NCBI GenBank assembly: GCA_015904075.1
Contig: JABMDH010000040.1
Location: 5,651-14,197 of the forward strand
Length of the DNA stretch: 8,547 nucleotides
Direction of reading: 5' to 3'
DNA from: Nitrospira sp.
Lineage (GTDB): Bacteria > Nitrospirota > Nitrospiria > Nitrospirales > Nitrospiraceae
Under the pieces are notes generated by a model that searched no databases, was not told the origin of the DNA, and worked only from the letters and a program-made list of their open reading frames with translations. Shown piece by piece: positions 1 through 5,540 of this stretch. The number at the start of each line of letters is the position of its first letter. Within the stretch, counting starts at the first letter, position 1. The position numbers were made by a program, and so were the translations under genes.

Positions 1-308
1 GCCGCACGGTCTCGGACCGGATTATGGATGACCGGCCCTTCACCCGCGGCGAATTCCAGGTTGAGCCCCATCGGCTCTAAGGGCAAGAGTATGTCGGCGA
101 AAATGATCGCGGCATCCAACGGAAACCGGTCGATCGGCTGGAGCGTGACCTGGGCCGCCAACTCGGGCGTCTTGCACATTTCAAGAATCGCGTGCTTGGC
201 GCGCAGCGTCCGGTATTCAGCCATATACCGCCCGGCTTGGCGCATGAACCACACCGGCGTACAGTCCACCGGCTCACGTCGGCAGGCTTTGAGAAAACGA
301 TCGTTCAT
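1..308 (-). CDS. hemE: Uroporphyrinogen decarboxylase, N-terminal part (runs off left edge)
   Basis: This cytoplasmic enzyme of tetrapyrrole synthesis decarboxylates the four acetate side chains of uroporphyrinogen III to give coproporphyrinogen III. About 102 N-terminal residues are visible; the rest lies beyond base 1. Numbering from the ATG at 308, the N-terminus reads [20 protein letters not shown], followed by the family signature MRQAGRY with the two arginines (R23, R27) that bind substrate carboxylates. IIFADILLP follows, whose Asp (D72) matches the catalytic aspartate of the family. An in-frame ATG at 320 would add MPPT. I prefer 308 because homologues begin MND-like, and because the best promoter (TTGACA, 18 nt, TAAAAT) has its -10 box overlapping the ATG at 320. 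No Shine-Dalgarno precedes either ATG. The gene is divergent from the desaturase. Identity is clear from the motifs; the exact start is less sure. Confidence 0.95.
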   Translation of the reverse strand, partial: MNDRFLKACRREPVDCTPVWFMRQAGRYMAEYRTLRAKHAILEMCKTPELAAQVTLQPIDRFPLDAAIIFADILLPLEPMGLNLEFAAGEGPVIHNPVRDRA

Positions 309-318
309 CGTGGGTGGC

Positions 319-348
319 ATTTTAGAGATGCATGGGCAAGGCTGTCAA
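319..348 (-). promoter_or_regulatory. Promoter of hemE, predicting a nearly leaderless mRNA
   Basis: On the minus strand a perfect -35 TTGACA (343-348) is followed by an 18-nt spacer and a 5/6 -10 TAAAAT (319-324). The expected start of transcription, about 7 nt downstream near base 311-312, is only a few bases before the ATG at 308, leaving no room for a ribosome binding site. Box positions are seen directly; use of the promoter is inferred. Confidence 0.6.
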
Positions 349-458
349 ATTTCGATCGGTCGTTCGCTCGGCACATGGCAAACTCTGGCAAATGATAGAC
401 AGCCCAGCCTGTTCCGGTAAAATGACGCTGGACTCCAAATCATGCAGGAGAAGCCGGT

Positions 459-487
459 TTCACTTTCCGCTACGTTATGTGTATAAT
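459..487 (+). promoter_or_regulatory. Sigma-70-type promoter of the desaturase gene
   Basis: A consensus -10 TATAAT (482-487) lies 17 nt after TTCACT (459-464), a 4/6 match to the -35 consensus. Transcription should begin near base 494, giving a leader of about 165 nt before the ATG at 658. The hemE promoter faces the other way about 110 nt to the left, so the two genes are divergent but their core promoters do not overlap. Confidence 0.65.
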
Positions 488-493
488 GAGCCC

Positions 494-657
494 CTATCAT
501 ACAGCTGGACTATGCATCGCATACCGGTGCAGTGAGTCCTCCTCTGCGGCCTTCCTTCCTCTTCACCAAACAAGCGCCGCGAGACTATTCATCGAGACAC
601 CGGCGCGCTATTCCTTTGTGCGATGGGTTGCCGGTCTCTCACCCTGGAGGTAATCGA
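494..657 (+). promoter_or_regulatory. Long 5' leader of the desaturase mRNA
   Basis: This stretch between the predicted transcription start and the ATG holds no gene I can support. Near its 5' end is a short inverted repeat, TATGC (511-515) and GCATA (519-523) around ATC, that could be an operator or small hairpin. The middle is pyrimidine-rich. The 3' end carries a good ribosome binding site, GGAGGT, six bases before the ATG. The in-frame reading upstream of 658 (from base 532) looks like non-coding translation. No known riboswitch is recognised. Confidence 0.35.
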
Positions 658-1698
658 ATGTCAGTCAAGCAGTCTTTACCCCCGTCGACGCCAGGCCAAG
701 ACCGCCTCTATTCGCTTCTCCGCTGGTTCGATGCGTGGGCGGGCCTGGAAAAAATGAAATTGGACGGCCCACCCAAAGTAGACTGGGTCCGCAGCATTCC
801 CTTCATCTCTGTCCATCTCATGTGCTTAGGGGTCTTCTGGGTTGGATGGAGCTGGACCGCTCTTGCCGTAGCCGTCGCGTTTTACTTCATGCGGATGTTT
901 GTCATCACCGGTTGGTACCACCGGTATTTCTCACACCGCACGTTCAAAACCTCCCGTACCGTCCAGTTCGCTTTTGCGATCTTCGGCGGCATGTGCGCAC
1001 AACGCGGCCCCATCTGGTGGGCAAGCCATCATCGCCATCACCATATCGCCTCCGATTCGCCCGACGACGTCCACTCCCCGCGCCAGGGAGGATTTGTCTG
1101 GTCGCACATGGGCTGGATTATGTCGCAAACGCACTACTCCCCGCGGTTCAAGGGCATCACCGACTTTTTAAAGTTTCCGGAACTGCAGTTTCTCGATCGT
1201 TTCGACGTCCTCATTCCGATCCTCACCGGATTCGGCATGTTCGGGTTAGGCATGTGGCTGGAAGCCACGGCTCCAGACCTCGGCACCAACGGACCCCAGA
1301 TGCTGATTTGGGGGTTCTTTATCTCGACCGTCGCGCTGGCGCACGGCACGTTTACGATCAATTCGCTCTCGCACGTCTACGGATCGCAGCGCTACGAGAC
1401 CGGCGACGACAGCCGCAACAATTTCTTCCTTGCCCTCATCACGATGGGGGAAGGCTGGCACAACAATCACCACTACTACCCCGCCTCTACCAGACAGGGG
1501 TTCTATTGGTGGGAAATCGACATGACCTACTATGGCCTGAAGCTGCTGGAGCGGCTGGGGCTCATCTGGGATATTCGGGATGTGCCTGAGTATGTGCGGG
1601 ACGGCAAGAGCAAGCAGGACGTGGATCTCGGCGCTCTGAAACGGCCGCTGGAGATCAAAGTTCCGGTTCCGGCCCAGACTGAGGAAATCCCGGCCTAA
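658..1698 (+). CDS. Membrane fatty-acid (acyl-CoA/acyl-lipid type) desaturase
   Basis: This is an integral-membrane di-iron enzyme of the stearoyl-CoA desaturase superfamily, expected to introduce a cis double bond into a saturated acyl chain using O2 and electrons from a ferredoxin- or cytochrome-type donor. The 346-residue length is usual for the bacterial family. All three histidine boxes are intact: HRYFSH (88-93), HHRHHH (124-129) and EGWHNNHH (265-272). NSLSH (235-239) supplies the Asn/His ligands typical of the acyl-CoA desaturase subfamily. Hydrophobic spans lie near 48-84, 103-113, 184-200 and 214-230. The start at 658 is chosen for the GGAGGT site six bases upstream and because the protein begins to look coding there; an upstream in-frame ATG at 532 lacks both. 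It probably serves membrane fluidity. Regiospecificity and lipid versus CoA substrate cannot be told from sequence. Confidence 0.93.
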   Translation: MSVKQSLPPSTPGQDRLYSLLRWFDAWAGLEKMKLDGPPKVDWVRSIPFISVHLMCLGVFWVGWSWTALAVAVAFYFMRMFVITGWYHRYFSHRTFKTSRTVQFAFAIFGGMCAQRGPIWWASHHRHHHIASDSPDDVHSPRQGGFVWSHMGWIMSQTHYSPRFKGITDFLKFPELQFLDRFDVLIPILTGFGMFGLGMWLEATAPDLGTNGPQMLIWGFFISTVALAHGTFTINSLSHVYGSQRYETGDDSRNNFFLALITMGEGWHNNHHYYPASTRQGFYWWEIDMTYYGLKLLERLGLIWDIRDVPEYVRDGKSKQDVDLGALKRPLEIKVPVPAQTEEIPA

Positions 1699-1706
1699 GC
1701 ATTCAG

Positions 1707-2177
1707 TTACACCCACTCTGTTTCATCATTGGCCGTCGGCCGTTCAGAGGACTGAACGGCCGATCGGTCACGTATCCGCCGGCTTTCCCTATCGATCTCT
1801 TCACGCTCAGCCACCGGCACAATCCAGGCTTCGCCGGGATTGAGCTCAAACCGATAGTGATTTTTTCTCAGGGAGAACCATTCGATATAGGGATGCGGCG
1901 TGAGATTTGGATGTGGATCGAAGGAGATTAAATTGACCGTCCCGATCTGCGGATTCTCCATATCACCGATCACCTGTGCAGCCATGTCGTCATCTTCAAA
2001 CCGGCTGTTGCGAAACCGGATCACCTCGCCTGCGATATCGGTCTTGAAATTACCTCGCAGATAAACATCCACCGGTCCGATCGCGGCAAAGACGATGCGA
2101 CCGACGACGGTCCCTTCGACACGATTATCCAGAAACCCTTCATGGACCCAGCGACCATTTCCAAACTTTTGTGCCAT
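1707..2177 (-). CDS. Conserved-looking hypothetical protein, 156 residues
   Basis: I do not recognise the family. The protein begins MAQKFGNGRWVHEGFLDNRV at the ATG at 2177, with an AGGAG a few bases upstream; the in-frame extension to 2348 overlaps the EamA gene and is rejected. It has no signal peptide or membrane span. Residues 8-110 are rich in alternating hydrophobic and charged residues with many Gly and Asn, suggesting a beta-rich soluble fold (for example VEGTVVGRIVFAAIGPVDVYLRGNF). The last 30 residues are charged and probably disordered. It lies 115 nt downstream of the EamA gene on the same strand. A weak promoter of its own is possible (TTCTCA at 2213-2218, 17 nt, CTTAAT at 2190-2195, minus strand). 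It converges with the desaturase; only 8 bases separate the two stop codons. Confidence 0.75.
   Translation of the reverse strand: MAQKFGNGRWVHEGFLDNRVEGTVVGRIVFAAIGPVDVYLRGNFKTDIAGEVIRFRNSRFEDDDMAAQVIGDMENPQIGTVNLISFDPHPNLTPHPYIEWFSLRKNHYRFELNPGEAWIVPVAEREEIDRESRRIRDRSAVQSSERPTANDETEWV
1736..1763. terminator. 12-bp perfect hairpin just after the desaturase, inside the 3' end of the opposing gene
   Basis: The arms 1736-1747 and 1752-1763 are perfectly complementary (TCGGCCGTTCAG and its reverse complement) with a 4-nt AGGA loop. The hairpin begins 37 nt after the desaturase stop and lies in the last codons of the converging hypothetical gene. No U-tract follows on either strand, so it is not a classical intrinsic terminator. 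It could stall polymerase, protect mRNA 3' ends, or act with Rho. Confidence 0.4.
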
Positions 2178-2292
2178 GGTACTCCTTGCATTAAGAAAGT
2201 TGCGGTCGAGCTTGAGAAAACCGGAAGTCGCGAGAAACGTCCATTCCCTTGGCTCAGCCCTAACCTGAACCTCAACCTTCTTCACCGGCCGA

Positions 2293-3162
2293 TCAGGCCG
2301 ACTGAACGGCTGCAGATGAAGGGGGCGGCGATTGTGTCCGGCCTTCAAGCGCTCCGATGATCACCGCAGATAAGATCAGCGCGCTGCCGATCCACCCTTG
2401 GAGATCCAGTGTTTCTCCCAAAAAATACCACGAGAGCCAGGCGGCATAGGCCGGTTCTGACGCAAAGACCAGTGCCACTTGTTGAGCCGGAACCACCTGT
2501 TGCACCCACATTTGCACCGCAAAGGCCCCGGTGGCCAATCCCCCGGTGACCAGCAACCCGATCAGCAACACCGTGGTCGGCGCAAAGGCGCCCGCCGGCG
2601 CCTGTTCCCACCATGTGATGGGCACGAAGAGTATCGTCATGGCCGCCATCTGCCAGGCCAACAGGGACGGCGCATCGAACGCGCGGGTGAACCGTTCCAG
2701 GCACACAATATGACCCGCAAACGCCGCGGCACACCCCAGCGTCAAGAGATCGCCGACGTTCATGCCTGCGCTGGGCTTGACCAGCAACCACAGCCCGATC
2801 ACGGCGATCGCCGTCGCAAGCAGCGAACGGCCATCGAATCGCCTGAGAATCAACGGTACAAAAATTACATACAACGCCGTCAGAAAAGCGGAATTCGATG
2901 CGCTGGTGTATTGGAGACCAACGGTTTGAAGCGTGTAGCCGAGAAAGAGAAAGAGGGTGGTCACCGCACTGGCAACCAGTATCTCGCGACCGAGTACAAG
3001 CGGCCGCCTCATCAGCAAAAACCAGATCCCGACGAGGACGGCACCCAACAAAAATCTCAAAAAGGTGAAGGAGAGCGGAGGGATTTGCTCAAGCGCCGCC
3101 TTGGTAGCGGGAAACGTGGCGCCCCAGATCAGGGTCGTCAGGAGTAGCGCAAGGCGTGGCAT
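2293..3162 (-). CDS. EamA/DMT-family permease (RhaT/YdcZ-like 10-TM transporter)
   Basis: A 289-residue inner-membrane protein with the internal duplication of the drug/metabolite transporter superfamily. Repeat 1 (about 4-137) contains LIWGATFPATKAALE and the helix with R36 (SFTFLRFLLG). Repeat 2 (about 140-272) ends with the hallmark SEPAYAAWLSWYFLGE (235-250). About ten membrane segments are visible: near 4-22, 32-51, 61-83, 91-107, 113-128, then five more. The family exports or imports amino acids, nucleotide precursors or other small metabolites; the substrate cannot be read from sequence. The ATG at 3162 has no obvious Shine-Dalgarno in this copy or in the second copy, but the start fits homologues. 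It is downstream of the 67-residue gene, across a 69-nt spacer holding a hairpin. Its first 142 codons occur again at 6875-7302. Confidence 0.93.
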   Translation of the reverse strand: MPRLALLLTTLIWGATFPATKAALEQIPPLSFTFLRFLLGAVLVGIWFLLMRRPLVLGREILVASAVTTLFLFLGYTLQTVGLQYTSASNSAFLTALYVIFVPLILRRFDGRSLLATAIAVIGLWLLVKPSAGMNVGDLLTLGCAAAFAGHIVCLERFTRAFDAPSLLAWQMAAMTILFVPITWWEQAPAGAFAPTTVLLIGLLVTGGLATGAFAVQMWVQQVVPAQQVALVFASEPAYAAWLSWYFLGETLDLQGWIGSALILSAVIIGALEGRTQSPPPSSAAVQSA

Positions 3163-3172
3163 AGATTACAAC

Positions 3173-3222
3173 GTGCTGAGGACTGAGTACCGAGTGATAC
3201 ATCGGATTGCATGGCTCAGCAC
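3173..3222. repeat. Hairpin with 7-nt-phased repeats between the 67-residue gene and the EamA gene
   Basis: GTGCTGAG (3173-3180) pairs perfectly with CTCAGCAC (3215-3222). Inside it, three units with GAG at the end follow at exactly 7-nt spacing: TGCTGAG, GACTGAG, TACCGAG (3174-3194). On the minus strand the hairpin lies between the stop of the 67-residue gene and the ATG of the permease. No T-tract follows it. The second copy keeps a related stem although 19 of 69 spacer bases differ. Confidence 0.6.
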
Positions 3223-3231
3223 TGTATACGG

Positions 3232-3435
3232 CTAGGGCTTGCACAGCGGGCAACGCCGCTGCTCATTTGCCCCTGCCTGTTCCATCGCACGAAGCGCCCG
3301 GTCCTTGTCCGGATAGTCGAACCAGCCTCCTTCCCAGAAATCACTGGAGGAAGAGTTCGACGGCACCTCGGAACACCGATCACGGTGCAACGTCACCCGG
3401 TCAATTGAGCGCGCGATATGAACCCAGTAGGTCAT
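3232..3435 (-). CDS. Small His/Cys protein, 67 residues, probable metal-binding site
   Basis: An unnamed small soluble protein. It contains HRDRC (H17, C21), a GGWFDYPDKDRALRAMEQAG segment and a C-terminal RCPLCKP (C62, C65). The arrangement H-x3-C, then an aromatic-Gly/acidic helix, then C-x2-C resembles the compact zinc site seen in Ada-type metal-binding and many short hypothetical proteins. Zinc binding is inferred, not proven. The second copy at 7372-7575 has 12 base differences but only one amino-acid change (L48S), strong evidence that it is translated. Similarity between copies stops sharply at the ATG, supporting this start, although neither copy has a Shine-Dalgarno. It lies between the 58-residue gene and the permease gene, all on one strand. 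Confidence 0.75.
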   Translation of the reverse strand: MTYWVHIARSIDRVTLHRDRCSEVPSNSSSSDFWEGGWFDYPDKDRALRAMEQAGANEQRRCPLCKP

Positions 3436-3445
3436 AGCAAACCAG

Positions 3446-3526
3446 TGAGGGGTGAACAGAACGGGGTGAGGGGTTCGAGGAAGAACCTCACTTCATCCAC
3501 TGACCCTTCACCCCTTACCCCTTACC
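3446..3526. repeat. Inverted array of degenerate heptanucleotides (copy A)
   Basis: The left arm runs in register as TGAGGGG, TGAACAG, AACGGGG, TGAGGGG, TTCGAGG (3446-3480). The right arm runs as ACCCTTC, ACCCCTT, ACCCCTT, ACC (3503-3526). Left and right are complementary: 3463-3474 pairs with 3503-3514 over 12 positions with one G.T. A competing hairpin is GTGAGG-gg-TTC (3466-3476) with GAACCTCAC (3483-3491). The array fills the 94-nt spacer between the two small minus-strand genes. Confidence 0.65.
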
Positions 3527-3529
3527 GGT

Positions 3530-3706
3530 TCAGGGAAGGAGCTGCCACTCGTCCTTTTCGATGAACACTTTGACGCCTGTCTGTAGTTTTTTGACATCGT
3601 CCTTCTCGAAGAGTCGCAAGTAGCGCTCGATTCGATCGTCGTCATCAATTCGTTCTTCTTGCATCATGCCATTGTTGCCTTTATATCGACGGATCAGCAC
3701 TGCCAT
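3530..3706 (-). CDS. Small acidic protein, 58 residues, unknown function
   Basis: The start is fixed by AGGAGG six bases before the ATG at 3706; a longer in-frame reading up to 3781 would run through the promoter and is rejected. The product begins MAVLIRRYKGNNGMMQEERI, continues with an acidic run DDDDRIERYLRLF (21-33) and a charged middle, and ends in KVFIEKDEWQLLP. There is no cysteine, signal peptide or membrane span. I do not recognise the family. The second copy (7657-7833) differs at 16 bases but only three conservative residues (I5L, Y8F, L30M), so it is very probably a real gene. It is first in the minus-strand group leading through the 67-residue protein to the permease, and shares its promoter region with the zinc-ribbon gene. 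Confidence 0.82.
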   Translation of the reverse strand: MAVLIRRYKGNNGMMQEERIDDDDRIERYLRLFEKDDVKKLQTGVKVFIEKDEWQLLP

Positions 3707-3747
3707 CGGAATCCTCCTGTGATGCTGGTAGTGAACACGTACAACTG

Positions 3748-3781
3748 TGCTACAATAAACGCAACCTTGCGGGCCGGTCAA
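3748..3781. promoter_or_regulatory. Overlapping divergent promoters sharing one -10 region (copy A)
   Basis: Plus strand: an extended -10, TGC followed by TACAAT (3748-3756), with a weak -35, points to a start near 3763 and a leader of about 79 nt to the zinc-ribbon gene. Minus strand: TTGACC (3776-3781), 18 nt, then TATTGT (3752-3757), points to a start near 3745 for the 58-residue gene. The two -10 boxes overlap by five bases. The enclosing segment 3707-3788 has only two differences from the second copy in 82 nt, fewer than the adjoining genes. Confidence 0.6.
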
Positions 3782-3841
3782 GGGTGTTCATCGACGTCCC
3801 GCAGTGATGAACGGCTTGTCCGATATCGAACGGGAACACAT

Positions 3842-4162
3842 ATGCCTCTCTATGAATATCGCTGCGAAGCGTGCTCGTCGCAGTTTGAAGCGGCCCAGTC
3901 CATTCATGACCGGATCGAAGACACGGAATGCCCTTCGTGCCATGCCCGGCAGGCAACCAGACTCCTCTCTTCCTTTTCGTCTAAAATCGTCGGCGATCAT
4001 AAACCGGGATTTGCGGAGATCAAAGCCGCGGCGATGAACAACGAACGGATGGAACGATTCGCTAAACTGCCGCCGTTGAACGCAAAACGGAATGTCCCGC
4101 CGCCGAACACCTCCTTCGATTCAAACGCTGCTGCGGGCTCAGACTCAGGTTCTGAGCGATAA
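3842..4162 (+). CDS. FmdB-type zinc-ribbon protein
   Basis: A 106-residue protein beginning MPLYEYRCEACSSQFEA, the signature start of the FmdB/CxxC_CxxC_SSSS putative regulatory family. C8-x2-C11 and C30-x2-C33 would bind one zinc, with FEAAQSIHDR between the knuckles and SFSS (44-47) after the ribbon. The C-terminal half (60-106) is charged, then Pro/Ser-rich, probably disordered. The family name comes from a presumed regulator of formamidase/amidase genes; actual functions are mostly unknown, and a transcription-linked role here is an inference. It is preceded by GGGAA only weakly resembling a Shine-Dalgarno (AGGAA in the second copy). It lies 69 nt upstream of the binding-protein gene on the same strand, so the two may be co-transcribed. 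The second copy has 24 base and 5 residue differences. Confidence 0.92.
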   Translation: MPLYEYRCEACSSQFEAAQSIHDRIEDTECPSCHARQATRLLSSFSSKIVGDHKPGFAEIKAAAMNNERMERFAKLPPLNAKRNVPPPNTSFDSNAAAGSDSGSER

Positions 4163-4231
4163 GATGGGCGGCCCCTGTTGCCTTCCCGCACTGTGCATGC
4201 CTGCTTCCCTCCTCCACCCTATGGAGTGTCT

Positions 4232-5053
4232 ATGACCTGCATTTACCGTCTTACGGTACTGCTGGCCCTCGTCGGTGTGTTCCTGGTGAGCCCGGGCTAT
4301 GCCTCAGAGATTGCCGGCAATCTTGTCATTGCCGGTAATGGGCCTGAGCAAGCCACCATAGAAGCCCTGGCGCGTGCCTTCGAAAAAGCGAATCCACGCG
4401 CCTACGTGGACCTGCTCTGGGAGGATCATTCCAAACCGTTGGAACTGGTCCAGACAGGCCAGGCTCACATCGCCGTGACAGGCGCCGAGCATCCGCCGCT
4501 AGCCGCTACACAGATCGGATGGGACGGCATCGGAATTTTGGTCCATCTGTCCAACTACACGAAGGACGTGACCAAGCAGCAGGTCGCCGACATATTTTCC
4601 GGCAAGGTCCGCGACTGGGCTGAATTGGGAGGACCCGAGACCAAGATTGTCCTGATCGACCGGCCACGCTCTCAAAACATCCGCGACGCCTTTGAGTCTC
4701 AGTTGGGCATTGCCGGGAAAATGTCCACGGCCTCCAAAACGATCGGCCCTGATGAGGACGTCCTGAAAACAGTGGTCGGGACTATTCCACCGCTCTCGGC
4801 CACAACCTATATTTCATTGAGCACCGGCCTGTCCGCAGTCACGGGCGGCGTAGCCGTCCGCTTGCTACCGGTGGATAAAGTGGAACCGGAGGGTCCGACC
4901 GTCAAGGACGGCCGCTATAGCCTTCGCCGCCCGCTGTTGCTGCTCGCAAAGAAGGGACCCGCTCCCATGGTTGATGCCTTTACACAATTTGCCTTATCGC
5001 CCCCAGGCCAATCGATTATCGGAGAAACGTATGTCCCGATGCCGAACCAGTAG
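4232..5053 (+). CDS. PstS-like periplasmic substrate-binding protein (orphan)
   Basis: A 273-residue secreted protein of the phosphate-type periplasmic binding superfamily (PBP-like domain). A signal peptide covers about 1-24 (hydrophobic core LTVLLALVGVFLV, likely cleavage after GYA). The first lobe begins GNLVIAGNGPEQATIEALARAFEKANP. The hinge region holds VADIFSGKVRDWAELGGPETKIVLIDR (118-144), very typical of PstS relatives. The usual ligand-binding G-S-G-T-R motif is replaced by RSQNIRDAF (146-154), so phosphate may not be the ligand. A final helix FTQFALSPPGQSII is also characteristic. The start at 4232 is preceded by GGAG at 5 nt; the in-frame ATG at 4178 lacks a site and would bury the signal peptide. 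No permease or ATPase gene is nearby. The IPT/TIG gene follows after 22 nt, implying an operon. Confidence 0.88.
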   Translation: MTCIYRLTVLLALVGVFLVSPGYASEIAGNLVIAGNGPEQATIEALARAFEKANPRAYVDLLWEDHSKPLELVQTGQAHIAVTGAEHPPLAATQIGWDGIGILVHLSNYTKDVTKQQVADIFSGKVRDWAELGGPETKIVLIDRPRSQNIRDAFESQLGIAGKMSTASKTIGPDEDVLKTVVGTIPPLSATTYISLSTGLSAVTGGVAVRLLPVDKVEPEGPTVKDGRYSLRRPLLLLAKKGPAPMVDAFTQFALSPPGQSIIGETYVPMPNQ

Positions 5054-5075
5054 CCTTCTCTCAAAGGAGGTCCTC

Positions 5076-5534
5076 ATGCGTCCCTATCGACTGCCATTCT
5101 GCATCATTGCCACGGGCTTGCTCATGCTGATGCCATTGTTGACGCCATCGCTGCATGCCGAAGCCGGCGCCATTGTCGACGGTGCCGGCTTCACGCTCTA
5201 CGAGATGGAATCGATCCAGGGTTCAGACCAGTCGGTGATCGAGAAAGATCCTGTCTGCGATCGCAACAAGCGTCCCAAAATCTTGAGCGTGGAACCGGAC
5301 GAGGCCAAGCCGGGCCAGAAAATCATGATCAAAGGAGAGAACTTCGGCACGAAGGAATGTTTTCACGGCGTCGCATTCAGCGCCGCAGGCCCGGCAAAGA
5401 TTCAGTATACGTTCGTGAACGAGACGACGATTGAAGCGACCGTTCCCGATCTCAATCCCGGCATGTCATTCATCGACATCGTCGCCGGCGGCGGGAATGC
5501 CCGCTCCAAAGCCTTTCTCATACTGGCTCGATAA
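5076..5534 (+). CDS. Secreted IPT/TIG-domain protein, 152 residues
   Basis: Begins at the ATG at 5076 behind a near-perfect AAAGGAGGT five bases upstream. Residues 1-28 form a signal peptide (core CIIATGLLMLMPLLTP, likely cleavage near LHA). Residues about 67-151 are a single immunoglobulin-like IPT/TIG domain: PKILSVEPDEAKPGQKIMIK, GENFG (87-91), then strands ending VPDLNPGMSFIDIVAGGGNARSKAFLIL. C61 and C95 are the only cysteines of the mature protein and could form a disulphide. Such domains mediate binding or act as spacers in exported proteins; here a single domain stands alone. It is 22 nt downstream of the binding-protein gene and probably translated from the same mRNA, suggesting joint action in the periplasm or at the surface. 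That partnership is inferred. It converges with the next gene, 6 nt between the stops. Confidence 0.87.
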   Translation: MRPYRLPFCIIATGLLMLMPLLTPSLHAEAGAIVDGAGFTLYEMESIQGSDQSVIEKDPVCDRNKRPKILSVEPDEAKPGQKIMIKGENFGTKECFHGVAFSAAGPAKIQYTFVNETTIEATVPDLNPGMSFIDIVAGGGNARSKAFLILAR

Positions 5535-5540
5535 CCAGCG

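Larger units (their letters stand above)
2735..4419. repeat. Diverged direct repeat, copy A
   Basis: This block is repeated at 6875-8547, in the same orientation and gene order: EamA N-terminal half, 67-residue gene, 58-residue gene, divergent promoter, zinc-ribbon gene, binding-protein start. The offset is 4140 nt in the EamA part, 4127 after a 13-nt length difference in the spacer at 3436-3529, and 4128 after a 1-nt difference before the binding-protein gene. Copy A sits in intact flanking genes on both sides, so it looks like the native locus. Confidence 0.97.

Noticed and set aside
735..1589. Long open frame on the plus strand in another frame of the desaturase
   Set aside because: It overlaps the desaturase fully, has low-complexity Arg/His/Pro composition and no recognisable motif; the desaturase frame has all three histidine boxes.
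2286..2300. CGGCC/GGCCG hairpin at the permease stop codon as a terminator
   Set aside because: Only 5 bp of stem and no T-tract on the minus strand.
1749..2308. Shared GCCGTTCAGTC near the 3' ends of the permease and hypothetical genes
   Set aside because: An 11-nt match is expected several times by chance in a window this size; no wider similarity is seen.
2178..2348. N-terminal extension of the 156-residue hypothetical protein to base 2348
   Set aside because: It overlaps the 3' end of the permease gene and lacks a ribosome binding site; the ATG at 2177 has a good AGGAG.
2479..3147. 222-residue open frame antisense to the EamA permease
   Set aside because: Highly charged Gln/Arg-rich composition typical of antisense reading of a membrane protein; in the second copy it is interrupted by a stop and joined to other sequence.
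3446..3526. Heptad arrays as a CRISPR or telomere-like array
   Set aside because: Units are 7 nt, degenerate and contiguous, with no unique spacers and no cas genes.
3787..3815. GTTCATC/GATGAAC inverted repeat in the zinc-ribbon leader
   Set aside because: It is lost in the second copy, where this part of the leader is strongly diverged.
4309..4322. Perfect 14-nt palindrome GATTGCCGGCAATC in both copies
   Set aside because: It lies within conserved coding sequence of the binding protein (EIAGN), so protein constraint explains it; nothing else points to an operator.
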